Below are positions 8,289 to 15,571 of a stretch of 27,014 nucleotides of DNA, in pieces (positions within the stretch are counted from its first letter, which is position 1; every line of letters begins with the position of its first letter). A program made the position numbers and the translations under genes. The notes beneath the pieces are model-generated. The model had not been told where the DNA came from and ran no database searches. It was given only the letters and a program-made list of their open reading frames with translations. The stretch is from JAFGPF01 sp964500415 (GTDB lineage Bacteria; Chloroflexota; Dehalococcoidia; Dehalococcoidales; RBG-16-60-22), in assembly GCA_964500415.1 (NCBI GenBank), contig CAZCOB010000023.1, forward strand, positions 1-27,014, in the 5' to 3' direction.

Positions 8289-9407
8289 ATGAAGATTAAA
8301 GCGGCTGTTTTACGCGAATACGGGGTGCCCATGGAGATAGAGGAGCTGGAGCTTGCCGAGCCCCGCGAGAAGGAGGTGCAGGTAAAGATGCTGACCTGCG
8401 GGTTCTGCCACTCCGATGCGTCCGTCTGGCTGGGCTATATACCGCAGGATGTCCCGATGGTTCCCGGCCATGAGGCCTGCGCCGTGGTGGAGAAGGTGGG
8501 TCCGGGCGTGACCAAACTAAAGCCGGGCGACCGTGTCATCGGGTGCTGGATGGTGCCCTGCGGGCACTGTTTCCAGTGCCGGCGGGGACGCCCTAACCTG
8601 TGTGAGACGAGTATGAAATTCTTCCAGGAAGGCAATCTCCTGGACGGCACCTCGCGATTGACGGATAAGGACGGCAGGAGGGTCGGACTGGGGAGCTTTA
8701 TCGCCGGTTTTGCCACTCACAGCATTATGCCGGAAATCGGGGCGATTAAGGTGCCCGACCACATCAAGCTGCCCCCGGAGCAGCTTTGCCAGCTCGGCTG
8801 CTCGGTGGCTACGGGGTGGGGAAGTGTCGTTAATGTCGCCCAGGCGCGCGAGGGCGACTCTATAGCTATCTGGGGCTGCGGCGGCATCGGACTTAATGCC
8901 ATCCGTTTCGCGGCGCTGCGTAACTGTAACCCGGTCGTCGCCATCGACCTTGAGGCATCGAAGCGAGACATCGCTCTGGAGTTCGGCGCCACTCACTTTA
9001 TCGATTCCAGTCAGGAAGACCCTGTTCCCGTCATCAAGGAACTGACCGGCGGGGCGGGGCTTGAGTTCGCCATCGAGGCCACCGGCGACCCCGGGGCGCA
9101 GGTGCAGGCGTGGTACGCTTTACGTGCGGGAGGTACGGTGGTCGCCATCGGCATACCCTCCATCGATTCTACTACCGGCATTCCCATGTTTTACGCCCCC
9201 CTGCACGCCAAGTCGATAAAAGGCACTTTGTACGGCGAGACTCACCCCACCGAGGACCTGCCCAGCCTTATGGAAGTTATGAACACCGGCATCCTCAAAA
9301 CAGATAAACTTATCACCAGGCTGATTACGCTGGACGATTTGGATGAAGTGAGGGAGGCGATACTCGCCCGGAAAGTCATCGGGCGGTGGGTCATTAAATA
9401 CGACTAG
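8289..9407 (+). CDS. Zinc-dependent MDR alcohol dehydrogenase, NDMA-dependent-ADH-like
   Basis: 372 residues with GGGAGGA about 5 nt before ATG 8289. Catalytic zinc residues are C40 in GFCHSD and H61-E62; structural zinc ligands are C91, C94, C97 and C105. The Rossmann motif is GCGGIG. The long segment after the structural zinc (LGSFIAGFATHSIM), the GATHFID stretch and the IKGTLYGETHP..DLP..M region recall class III-like and NDMA-dependent alcohol dehydrogenases. The latter are nicotinoproteins that keep NAD(H) bound and need mycofactocin for re-oxidation. It is last in the plus-strand operon and faces the end of the mft operon tail to tail, 41 bp apart. Dependence on mycofactocin is inference from resemblance and location; a free-NAD enzyme is the alternative. 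Confidence 0.85.
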   Translation: MKIKAAVLREYGVPMEIEELELAEPREKEVQVKMLTCGFCHSDASVWLGYIPQDVPMVPGHEACAVVEKVGPGVTKLKPGDRVIGCWMVPCGHCFQCRRGRPNLCETSMKFFQEGNLLDGTSRLTDKDGRRVGLGSFIAGFATHSIMPEIGAIKVPDHIKLPPEQLCQLGCSVATGWGSVVNVAQAREGDSIAIWGCGGIGLNAIRFAALRNCNPVVAIDLEASKRDIALEFGATHFIDSSQEDPVPVIKELTGGAGLEFAIEATGDPGAQVQAWYALRAGGTVVAIGIPSIDSTTGIPMFYAPLHAKSIKGTLYGETHPTEDLPSLMEVMNTGILKTDKLITRLITLDDLDEVREAILARKVIGRWVIKYD

Positions 9408-9448
9408 CCGTAGATGTATTTTTTACAGGCTCCACGGAAATCTGGCGG

Positions 9449-10618
9449 TCATTTCCCGAGGTATTTAATAAAACCCTCACCGTACAGAGATTCGCGGTAT
9501 TTATTCCTGCCGAGCTTCCTGAGAAATCCAAAATAGCTTAATCCCTGGGCGCAGGCGCTGTACCTGACGGCACCCGGCTCGATGCACTCATGGCACGGCT
9601 GCGTTTTTTCGATGCGCGTACGCCAGTAATGCGCCTGGACGCCGTCCCAGGTAGTTACCGCGTCCTGTTCTCTCACGTTGCCGATCGGTTCCGGGAGCAG
9701 TTCGCAGGGATAGACCGTCCCGTCGAACTCGATGAACATGTAGTTGTAAACGGCCGTGCATGACCAGCATTTCCGTCCGCTGGACAGGAATCCCCGTATC
9801 CTCGAATAAAAATAGTTTGTATCCATCTCGCGGCGGTTGTAGAATTTCAGGAGTTTTTCACGGTCGGCGGGCCCCAGCTTTAACGATTCTCTTCTGTCGG
9901 CGTTTCTGAACCTGGTTTCCGTGAAAAAGGCCGGCGAGACAATGTGAAAGAGGTTCTCTTTTATCGCGAATTCAAGAATGTTATCGAGGCTGTCGATGTT
10001 CTCTGGCAGGACCGTCGTTTTAACGCCGATGAAATAATTCGGGTATTTCTCCCTGAGCTCGAGCAGCCCGCCTATAGTCCCCGCGGCCAGCTGAAAAGCG
10101 CCCTTCGTCCCCCTGATTTTATCGTGGGTGGTTCCGATGCCATCGAGGGAAGCGACGGTGACAAGGTCGATATTCGTGCCCGCGAGTCCCTCCAGGATCT
10201 TTTGATAGTTGGAGATAATTTTTTCGGGCAGCAGGCCGTTGGACGTAATGACGATGCTTCTCAGGCGCGGCAGGAATTTTTCCTTGAGACCCGCTATGCC
10301 CAGCGCGATACTTACGAGGTCGTCTCTCAGGTGAGGCTCGCCGCCGGTTAAATCGACTTCTACAAGGCGCGAAAATAACGGCTGTGAAAGCAGGTCGATT
10401 ATCTCCCCACGTGAAAGCTCCAGGAGCCTGATATTCGGCTGCTCTTTGGCCCTCTTCCACATGTTGCACATGATGCAGTGCGAGTTGCACCGGTTGGTCA
10501 CGGCCAGACTCACCACTTCCGGCTTTAGAGGGGCTGACCTTAGCCTGGCATAGCGGAACTTCAGGGCTTTACCGAGCAGTCTCGCGCCGGTTAAATATAG
10601 GTCTACGATATCGCTCAT
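9449..10618 (-). CDS. Second radical SAM/SPASM protein at the end of the mft operon
   Basis: 389 residues from ATG 10618, 13 nt after the mftF stop; an upstream extension in frame lies inside mftF and is not conserved-looking. The radical SAM cluster motif is C44-x3-C48-x2-C51 (TNRCNSHCIMC). It is followed by DLTGGEPHLR, the GGEP motif that helps bind SAM. The C-terminal third holds a Cys-rich SPASM-like region (CWSCTAVY..., YPCELLPEPIGNV, CHECIEPGAVRYSAC) that should carry auxiliary Fe-S clusters. It is clearly different from the adjacent MftC. Being last in the operon after the glycosyltransferase, it may modify the mycofactocin precursor or its glycan; no known mycofactocin step is assigned to it, so the function is open. 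Confidence 0.9.
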   Translation of the reverse strand: MSDIVDLYLTGARLLGKALKFRYARLRSAPLKPEVVSLAVTNRCNSHCIMCNMWKRAKEQPNIRLLELSRGEIIDLLSQPLFSRLVEVDLTGGEPHLRDDLVSIALGIAGLKEKFLPRLRSIVITSNGLLPEKIISNYQKILEGLAGTNIDLVTVASLDGIGTTHDKIRGTKGAFQLAAGTIGGLLELREKYPNYFIGVKTTVLPENIDSLDNILEFAIKENLFHIVSPAFFTETRFRNADRRESLKLGPADREKLLKFYNRREMDTNYFYSRIRGFLSSGRKCWSCTAVYNYMFIEFDGTVYPCELLPEPIGNVREQDAVTTWDGVQAHYWRTRIEKTQPCHECIEPGAVRYSACAQGLSYFGFLRKLGRNKYRESLYGEGFIKYLGK

Positions 10619-10631
10619 CTTTATTCTCTCT

Positions 10632-12080
10632 TCAGGCACGTCTGAAAGATAGTATATACGACCCGAAATATTTCTGCTTGACGCAACCCCGGAAGACGCC
10701 AATCTGATAGGCCAGGTGTTCCAGTAAATAGAAAAAGAGAAAGACCGGATAGAGCAGCCCCGGCTTTTTCACGCAGTAGTCGACGATGGACGTGTATATC
10801 ACCGCCAGGCCGCCGAATATCCAGAAAGGATACCATAAAAAGCCCAGGGCGAATATCAGAATCAGGTAATACCTCGTCAGGTGAAAGAAGGCAAAATGGA
10901 ACGAGGAAACGTAGCTCCTGAGGATAGCGTAAATGACCTTTGCAAAAGGGAGCTCGATGTCGAATTTAAACAGGGTGGTATACCTGCGAAAGACGTCGAC
11001 CCCGAACAGGACGAGTATCGGGACAATCGGCCAGGCGTTTACCAGCAGGATGGCAATGGCCAGCGCCAGGAACGACAGGCCGGAGAAAATAGAAATCGAA
11101 AAGGACTTCCTTTTATCCCGGTGTGTCCGGTAGAGGACGGCCTCCGATGTACCGTAATCGCTGCGTCGTTGCAGCATCCTGCCGAGCTTATTGCGGTGCT
11201 TGTGGGCCACACTGCCGGAGGGTACGTAAAGGAGCGAATAGCCGAGATTTCTCAGGCGCCAGCAAAAATCGACGTCCTCGCCCACGTACATTCCCGCCTT
11301 AAAACCCCCGGCAGCCGTGAACGCCTCGCGGGTCACCAGCATATTGGCGGTGGGAACGTAGAAGCCCGCTTCAGTTTTGCCTTCGATGAGGAGCCGGTTA
11401 CCCATATTCAGAGATGATGATACCTCTTCGTACTTATCGAGGAGGCTGTCTTTGTAGTGGCCGGCCACGTAGCCGCCCACCGCCCCGACACCGGCCACCT
11501 GGAAAAAGGGAATAATTTCCTTCAGCCAGTTTTCCCCGGACATGCAGTCGGCATCGAGAAAGGCCAGGACGTCACCACTGGCGCTTTCCGCCCCGATGTT
11601 TCGGCAGGAGGCCGGCCCCTGCGACTCTTCATGGCGGATAACTCTGATGTCGGACGATGTAATAATGCTGGAAACTTCTTTTTTAGAGCCGTCGTCCACC
11701 ACGATGACTTCGAATCGGTCCCTGGGGTAGTCTAGATTTTCCAGCGACAACAGGCACTCCCCGAGGTCACCGGGCTGGTCTCTGACCGGTATGACGACGG
11801 AGACCGTAGGGAGGTCTTCTATTTCGGCAATTCTCTCCAGCTTCAGGTATCCCTTCGCCACGAGAGACAGCAGGGCTTTTAGTATTTTCGCTCTGTCGAA
11901 TCCGGGGTTCCGGGCAAGGAATTCGGAAATTGCGTCGCCGTCCCGGATGTACTCGATGAGCCGGAAAAGGGGCTCGTTCACGCGGAGAATCCGGATGGGC
12001 AACTGCGAAATCAGAAAATAGGTATGGGGATTTTCTTTCAGGAAGGTATTTGCCGCCAGTGAAAAGCCGAATTCTCTCAT
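10632..12080 (-). CDS. mftF: MftF, mycofactocin-system glycosyltransferase
   Basis: 482 residues from ATG 12080, which overlaps the etfB stop by 4 nt (ATGA). A frame extending further upstream is non-coding shadow of etfB. About residues 20-85 resemble a PqqD-like/winged-helix peptide-binding domain. A GT2 catalytic domain follows: VSVVIPVRD near 93-101, VVDDGS at 127-132, the DxD motif D176-A-D178, and the acidic GEDVDFCWRL motif. Four to five hydrophobic segments occupy the C-terminal third, so the protein is membrane-bound. This PqqD-like plus GT2 plus TM layout is that of MftF, which adds beta-1,4-glucose units to premycofactocin in mycobacteria (established for the family). It lies in the same operon as mftABC. 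Confidence 0.88.
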   Translation of the reverse strand: MREFGFSLAANTFLKENPHTYFLISQLPIRILRVNEPLFRLIEYIRDGDAISEFLARNPGFDRAKILKALLSLVAKGYLKLERIAEIEDLPTVSVVIPVRDQPGDLGECLLSLENLDYPRDRFEVIVVDDGSKKEVSSIITSSDIRVIRHEESQGPASCRNIGAESASGDVLAFLDADCMSGENWLKEIIPFFQVAGVGAVGGYVAGHYKDSLLDKYEEVSSSLNMGNRLLIEGKTEAGFYVPTANMLVTREAFTAAGGFKAGMYVGEDVDFCWRLRNLGYSLLYVPSGSVAHKHRNKLGRMLQRRSDYGTSEAVLYRTHRDKRKSFSISIFSGLSFLALAIAILLVNAWPIVPILVLFGVDVFRRYTTLFKFDIELPFAKVIYAILRSYVSSFHFAFFHLTRYYLILIFALGFLWYPFWIFGGLAVIYTSIVDYCVKKPGLLYPVFLFFYLLEHLAYQIGVFRGCVKQKYFGSYILSFRRA

Positions 12081-12967
12081 TGGCCTGCGACCGGTCGGAT
12101 AACTCCTTCTTCTTTCAGGAGTTCGAAGAGATGTTCGGCCAGTTCCTCGCTGCTGCCTTGAAGTATCCGTCCCTTGCGTTTGGCGATGCCGCCCTCCAGC
12201 AGCTGCAATATCCGGTAAAAGGCCGGTAGAGAACTGTCCAGCGGCGGCGCATTCCTCGGGCGGGGCCGCGGGAAAGCAAGGTTGGTAACCGTGGTGGGGT
12301 CTTTTTTCAGTTCTTCGCTGGAAATACCTAGGTCGGCGGGAGAGAGTCGCGTTATTTCCGCCCCCTGACTCTCGACGAGCCTGTCCAGGGAGGCATAGGG
12401 CAGCTTTCCCTCCCCCCTGACCGTGATAACGGCGGGCAGAGGGCACTGCACCCGTTCCCGTTCCCCCCGGCCGATATCCCGGGTGAGACGGAGTCCGTGC
12501 GGTTCTTCGTCAAGTTCGAGGCTAACAACGTCGCCGACACAGGGCAGGCCGAGCCAGCCGGCCATCAGGGGACCGACCTGCCCGTTGGCGGTATCCAGGC
12601 TCCGCGCTCCCATGAAAACAAGGTCGGCGTCAAGGAGTGATACCGCGCCGGTCAATAGCCTGGATTTCTGGTAGGCGGATAATGCCGTGAGGTCTTCACT
12701 CCAGATGCGGATAGCCTTATCCGCCCCCAGGGAAAGGCCGTTTCTTAAGTAGCTTTCTATCCTCTCCGGGCCGATGGAGATGAGGGTGATTTCCACCAGC
12801 GTTCCTCCGCCCGGGGTCTTGAGTCCCAGCGTCATATTCAGGGCGGCGGCATCATTGGGGTTCAGCCGGAGGGGCAGCCCCTCCCGGAAGACGACCCTGT
12901 TTCTCAGGCCGGAATCCAGGCTCAGCGCCGGGTCGATAACCTCTTTTAAACAAACGATAATTTTCAT
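12077..12967 (-). CDS. etfB: Electron transfer flavoprotein beta subunit (FixA/EtfB)
   Basis: 296 residues. The opening MKIIVCLKEVIDP, the LNPNDAAAL motif and GADKAIRI are standard EtfB/FixA. The protein partners EtfA to form the ETF heterodimer that carries one FAD (plus AMP or a second FAD). The FAGADT-like stretch I associate with electron-bifurcating EtfB is not evident after GADKAIRI (it reads WSEDLTALSAYQKSR), so this may be a conventional single-electron-path ETF; that reading needs alignment. It starts 10 nt after fixX and overlaps mftF by 4 nt. It is separated from etfA by fixC and fixX, a different order from classical fixABCX. Confidence 0.92.
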   Translation of the reverse strand: MKIIVCLKEVIDPALSLDSGLRNRVVFREGLPLRLNPNDAAALNMTLGLKTPGGGTLVEITLISIGPERIESYLRNGLSLGADKAIRIWSEDLTALSAYQKSRLLTGAVSLLDADLVFMGARSLDTANGQVGPLMAGWLGLPCVGDVVSLELDEEPHGLRLTRDIGRGERERVQCPLPAVITVRGEGKLPYASLDRLVESQGAEITRLSPADLGISSEELKKDPTTVTNLAFPRPRPRNAPPLDSSLPAFYRILQLLEGGIAKRKGRILQGSSEELAEHLFELLKEEGVIRPVAGQ

Positions 12968-12977
12968 GTCCGTTCTT

Positions 12978-13253
12978 CTAAGTAAGCCGATAGCAGACGC
13001 CGTAGCCGCCGCGCGGGTAGCTCCAGTCCAGCGCTCCTTTATCGCAGACGACGTAGCAGGTGCCGCACTCCAGGCAGGTCTCGTATACCACGCTCAATAG
13101 CTTCGTTGCTTCATCCCACGTATAGCAGTTGGCCGGGCAGGACAGGACGCAGGCGCGGTGGTCGCAGGTCTTACAGATTTCTTTGTCGACGATGATATGG
13201 GGCTGTTCGTCAATCTGGAACTGCGTCAGTTGCTGTAAATTCTCGATATTCAT
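12978..13253 (-). CDS. fixX: FixX-like ferredoxin
   Basis: 91 residues. Two cysteine sets are visible: C27, C30, C35, C39 (followed by Pro) and C60, C63, C66, C70 in CLECGTCYVVC; C43 is extra. The C-terminal WSYPRGGYGVCYR is the family signature. FixX proteins accept electrons from the flavoprotein FixC and correspond to the C-terminal Fe-S domain of ETF:quinone oxidoreductase. The start overlaps the fixC stop by 4 nt (ATGA), indicating tight co-production with FixC. Confidence 0.93.
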   Translation of the reverse strand: MNIENLQQLTQFQIDEQPHIIVDKEICKTCDHRACVLSCPANCYTWDEATKLLSVVYETCLECGTCYVVCDKGALDWSYPRGGYGVCYRLT

Positions 13254-14548
13254 AACAGCGCCCTGCCTATTTTGATACCGTCGGTTATAGCGTTTTTAAG
13301 TCCTACCTGTTTTTGAACTTCCTTCCGGGCGAGGCGCAGGAGCTTCGACCGGGGCACGCCATCGACCCGGTAAATCTTATCCATGATGTCGGCGAGGACC
13401 TGCGGATATGTCTGGAACAGGCGCTCCGAATGCATCATGCCGACCGCGTTTTTGAAGGTCTTCATGTCTTTAATAATAAAGCTTTCGTCCAGCTTCTTTT
13501 TATAAAGCGACAGTGTCCGGGCGGAGAAGTCGCCGATTTCCAGGGCTCTGATAGCCGTCTCGGCCGCCAGCACGCCGGAGGTCATGGCCAGGTTGATGCC
13601 CTCCAGGTTGATGCCGTTGGTATAGCACAGCCCGGCGGCATCCCCGGCGACCATCATGCCGTCCGTATAGACCCGCGGCATCGCCTTAATCCCGCCTTCC
13701 GGGATAAGGTGCGCCGAGTATTCCAGCGGCACGGCGCCCTTGATGAGCTTCCTGACCTGCGGGTGCTGCAGCAACTCGTCCAGAACGTCGTATGGGGCCT
13801 TGCCCGAGGTCTTCAGAGAGCCGAGGTGCACCACCATGCCGACGGATATGCTCTCGCGGTTGGTATAGAGGAAACTGCCGCCCCATATACCGCCGGTCGC
13901 CCCCACGAAGCTGATATCCGCCCCTTCGTCCCGGGCGAGGTGGAATCGCTCGTTGATGGTTTCTTCGGGCAGCCCCAGGAGAAGTTTGATGCCCACGCCC
14001 ATGTCTCTGGCTTTAAATTCTTTGCGCAGGCCGGCCTTTTTGGCTATGAAGGACAGGACGCCGTCGGCGGCAATGACGATATTACTCCTGAGCTTGCCCT
14101 CCCGTCCCTTGATGGTAACGCCGGCGATTCTACCGTCTTTCCGTATCAGGTCTTCCGCCGTGCAGTCGGTAAGCAGTAAAGCCCCTTCCCTGACGGCCTC
14201 ATCGGCGAGCCATCTATCGAAGGCCGGGCGGAAGACGGTGTAGCCGTTGTACGGCGGCCGTTCGAACCCCTCGTTTTCGAAGGTCAGGGAAACGGCCGAA
14301 TCCGGCGTCATGAAGGCCAGCACTTTTTTATAGACGTGCCTTTCCAGGGGCACCCGTTCGTGAAAGTCTGGTAGCATTTCGTTCAGGACGGGGGTGTTGT
14401 GCAGCAGCCCGCCGAACATGCTCTTGGCGCCGGGGTGTTTGCCCCGCTCCACCAGGCAGACATTCAGTCCGGCGCGGGCCAGTTTCAGGGCCGCCAGGCT
14501 GCCGGCCGGTCCCGCCCCTACGATGATAACGTCAAAGTATTTCGCCAT
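13250..14548 (-). CDS. fixC: FixC-like ETF:quinone oxidoreductase flavoprotein
   Basis: 432 residues with an N-terminal FAD-binding Rossmann motif (VGAGPAGS, about 10-17), the ERG acidic end of strand two, and a downstream AGDAAG motif that contacts FAD. The sequence SMFGGLLHNTPVL and the C-terminal GRALL ending are typical of the FixC/ETF-QO family. It lacks the C-terminal Fe-S domain of fused ETF-QO; the separate fixX supplies it. The start overlaps etfA by 17 nt. Expected role: membrane-associated transfer of electrons from EtfAB to quinone. In this operon the source could be reduced mycofactocin or an alcohol/enoate oxidoreductase (inference). Confidence 0.92.
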   Translation of the reverse strand: MAKYFDVIIVGAGPAGSLAALKLARAGLNVCLVERGKHPGAKSMFGGLLHNTPVLNEMLPDFHERVPLERHVYKKVLAFMTPDSAVSLTFENEGFERPPYNGYTVFRPAFDRWLADEAVREGALLLTDCTAEDLIRKDGRIAGVTIKGREGKLRSNIVIAADGVLSFIAKKAGLRKEFKARDMGVGIKLLLGLPEETINERFHLARDEGADISFVGATGGIWGGSFLYTNRESISVGMVVHLGSLKTSGKAPYDVLDELLQHPQVRKLIKGAVPLEYSAHLIPEGGIKAMPRVYTDGMMVAGDAAGLCYTNGINLEGINLAMTSGVLAAETAIRALEIGDFSARTLSLYKKKLDESFIIKDMKTFKNAVGMMHSERLFQTYPQVLADIMDKIYRVDGVPRSKLLRLARKEVQKQVGLKNAITDGIKIGRALL

Positions 14549-15548
14549 TGTCTTTCGCGCGCTTGATTCTTGCTATCAGTACCGGTAAAACGTCTTTAAG
14601 GTCGGCGGTAATGCCGACGTCCGAACTCTGGAAGATGGGCGCTTGGGGGTCGCGGTTGACAGCGACTATCTTTCCCGATTCCTGGATGCCGCCGACGTGA
14701 TGGGTCGCCCCGGAAATGCCCAGCGCCAGGTAAAATTCCGGACTGACCACTCTGCCGGTCTGGCCTATCATGCGCTCCCGCTCTATTTTCCCCTCATCCA
14801 CCACCGGACGGGTGGTGCCGATAGCCCCTTCGATGAGGCCGGCCAGTTCTTCCACCAGGGGTAATAGTTCATCGGTGACCGCCCCCATGCCGGCGGAGAC
14901 GATGGTTGTTGCCTCGACGATGTCCACGGTCTGGAAATCGGCGGGGAGGTACTCTAGGTGCCTTGTTTCCATCGACTCCGCGGTCAGCCTCGGCTCGATA
15001 GTTAAAGCCCTGGTTATACGTGGTCTGTCAGGAGGAGCTGCGCTTAAGACCCCCGTGTTCATGGTTACCAGCATCGTTTTATCCGTCTGAAAGACGATTT
15101 CCTGGTAAAGCTGGTCTCCGTAGACCGAGCGATAAAACTGCGGGTTTTCCGGCCGGGAAAGCTCTATTCTGGCGCAGTTGGAAACCACCCCTGTCTCCAG
15201 GAGCACCGCCAGCCGGGGGGCCAGCTCTCTGCCGGCCGCCGTGTCCCCCATGAGAAAGAGCCAGGGGTTTTCCGACTGTATTTTCGGCAGCAGGGCGGCC
15301 GCGTACGCCCCTGCGGAGAAGTGCTTGAGCAGGGGGTCCTGGAATACGTAAGACCTGGCGATTCCGTACCTGCCGAGAACTTCCGAACAGTCCCGGGGCT
15401 GGTCCCCGAGAACCAGCGCCGTGACGGTGCCCCCGGCCTTTTCCGCAACATACCTGGCTTCGGTTAGAAGCCCGAGGCTCAATCTGTCTGTCTCTTCGCT
15501 ATCGCCGTTTATCTCCGGCAGTACCCAGATATTTCTTATCCTGGCCAC
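14532..15548 (-). CDS. etfA: Electron transfer flavoprotein alpha subunit (FixB/EtfA)
   Basis: 338 residues. The C-terminal FAD-binding domain is clear, residues about 262-313: GQTGRVVSP, then LGISGATHHVGG, AVNRD..APIF and DVGI. The N-terminal part is the usual Rossmann-like ETF domain. GTG at 15548 is chosen because it preserves the first beta strand (RIRNIWVLPE); its GGGAG site is rather distant (about 13 nt). It begins 23 nt after the OYE-type gene and overlaps fixC by 17 nt. It should pair with the EtfB encoded three genes downstream. Confidence 0.92.
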   Translation of the reverse strand: MARIRNIWVLPEINGDSEETDRLSLGLLTEARYVAEKAGGTVTALVLGDQPRDCSEVLGRYGIARSYVFQDPLLKHFSAGAYAAALLPKIQSENPWLFLMGDTAAGRELAPRLAVLLETGVVSNCARIELSRPENPQFYRSVYGDQLYQEIVFQTDKTMLVTMNTGVLSAAPPDRPRITRALTIEPRLTAESMETRHLEYLPADFQTVDIVEATTIVSAGMGAVTDELLPLVEELAGLIEGAIGTTRPVVDEGKIERERMIGQTGRVVSPEFYLALGISGATHHVGGIQESGKIVAVNRDPQAPIFQSSDVGITADLKDVLPVLIARIKRAKDNGEIL

Positions 15549-15571
15549 TTTTTATAATTTTCTCCCGGCGG

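Noticed and set aside
9436..9456. Inverted repeat GGAAAT/ATTTCC between the convergent operons, as a terminator
   Set aside because: The stem is AT-rich, only 6 bp with a 9-nt loop, and no T-tract follows directly on either strand.
12081..12446. In-frame N-terminal extension of MftF upstream of 12080
   Set aside because: It is Arg/Gly/Pro-rich shadow of etfB; the ATG at 12080 overlaps the etfB stop by ATGA and gives the expected MftF N-terminus.
13313..14179. 288-codon plus-strand frame opposite fixC
   Set aside because: Antisense shadow; FixC has clear FAD motifs on the minus strand.
12077..15548. Reading the ETF/FixCX genes as a nitrogen-fixation fixABCX operon
   Set aside because: No nif or other nitrogen-fixation genes are present, the gene order differs, and the set is embedded between mftC and mftF.
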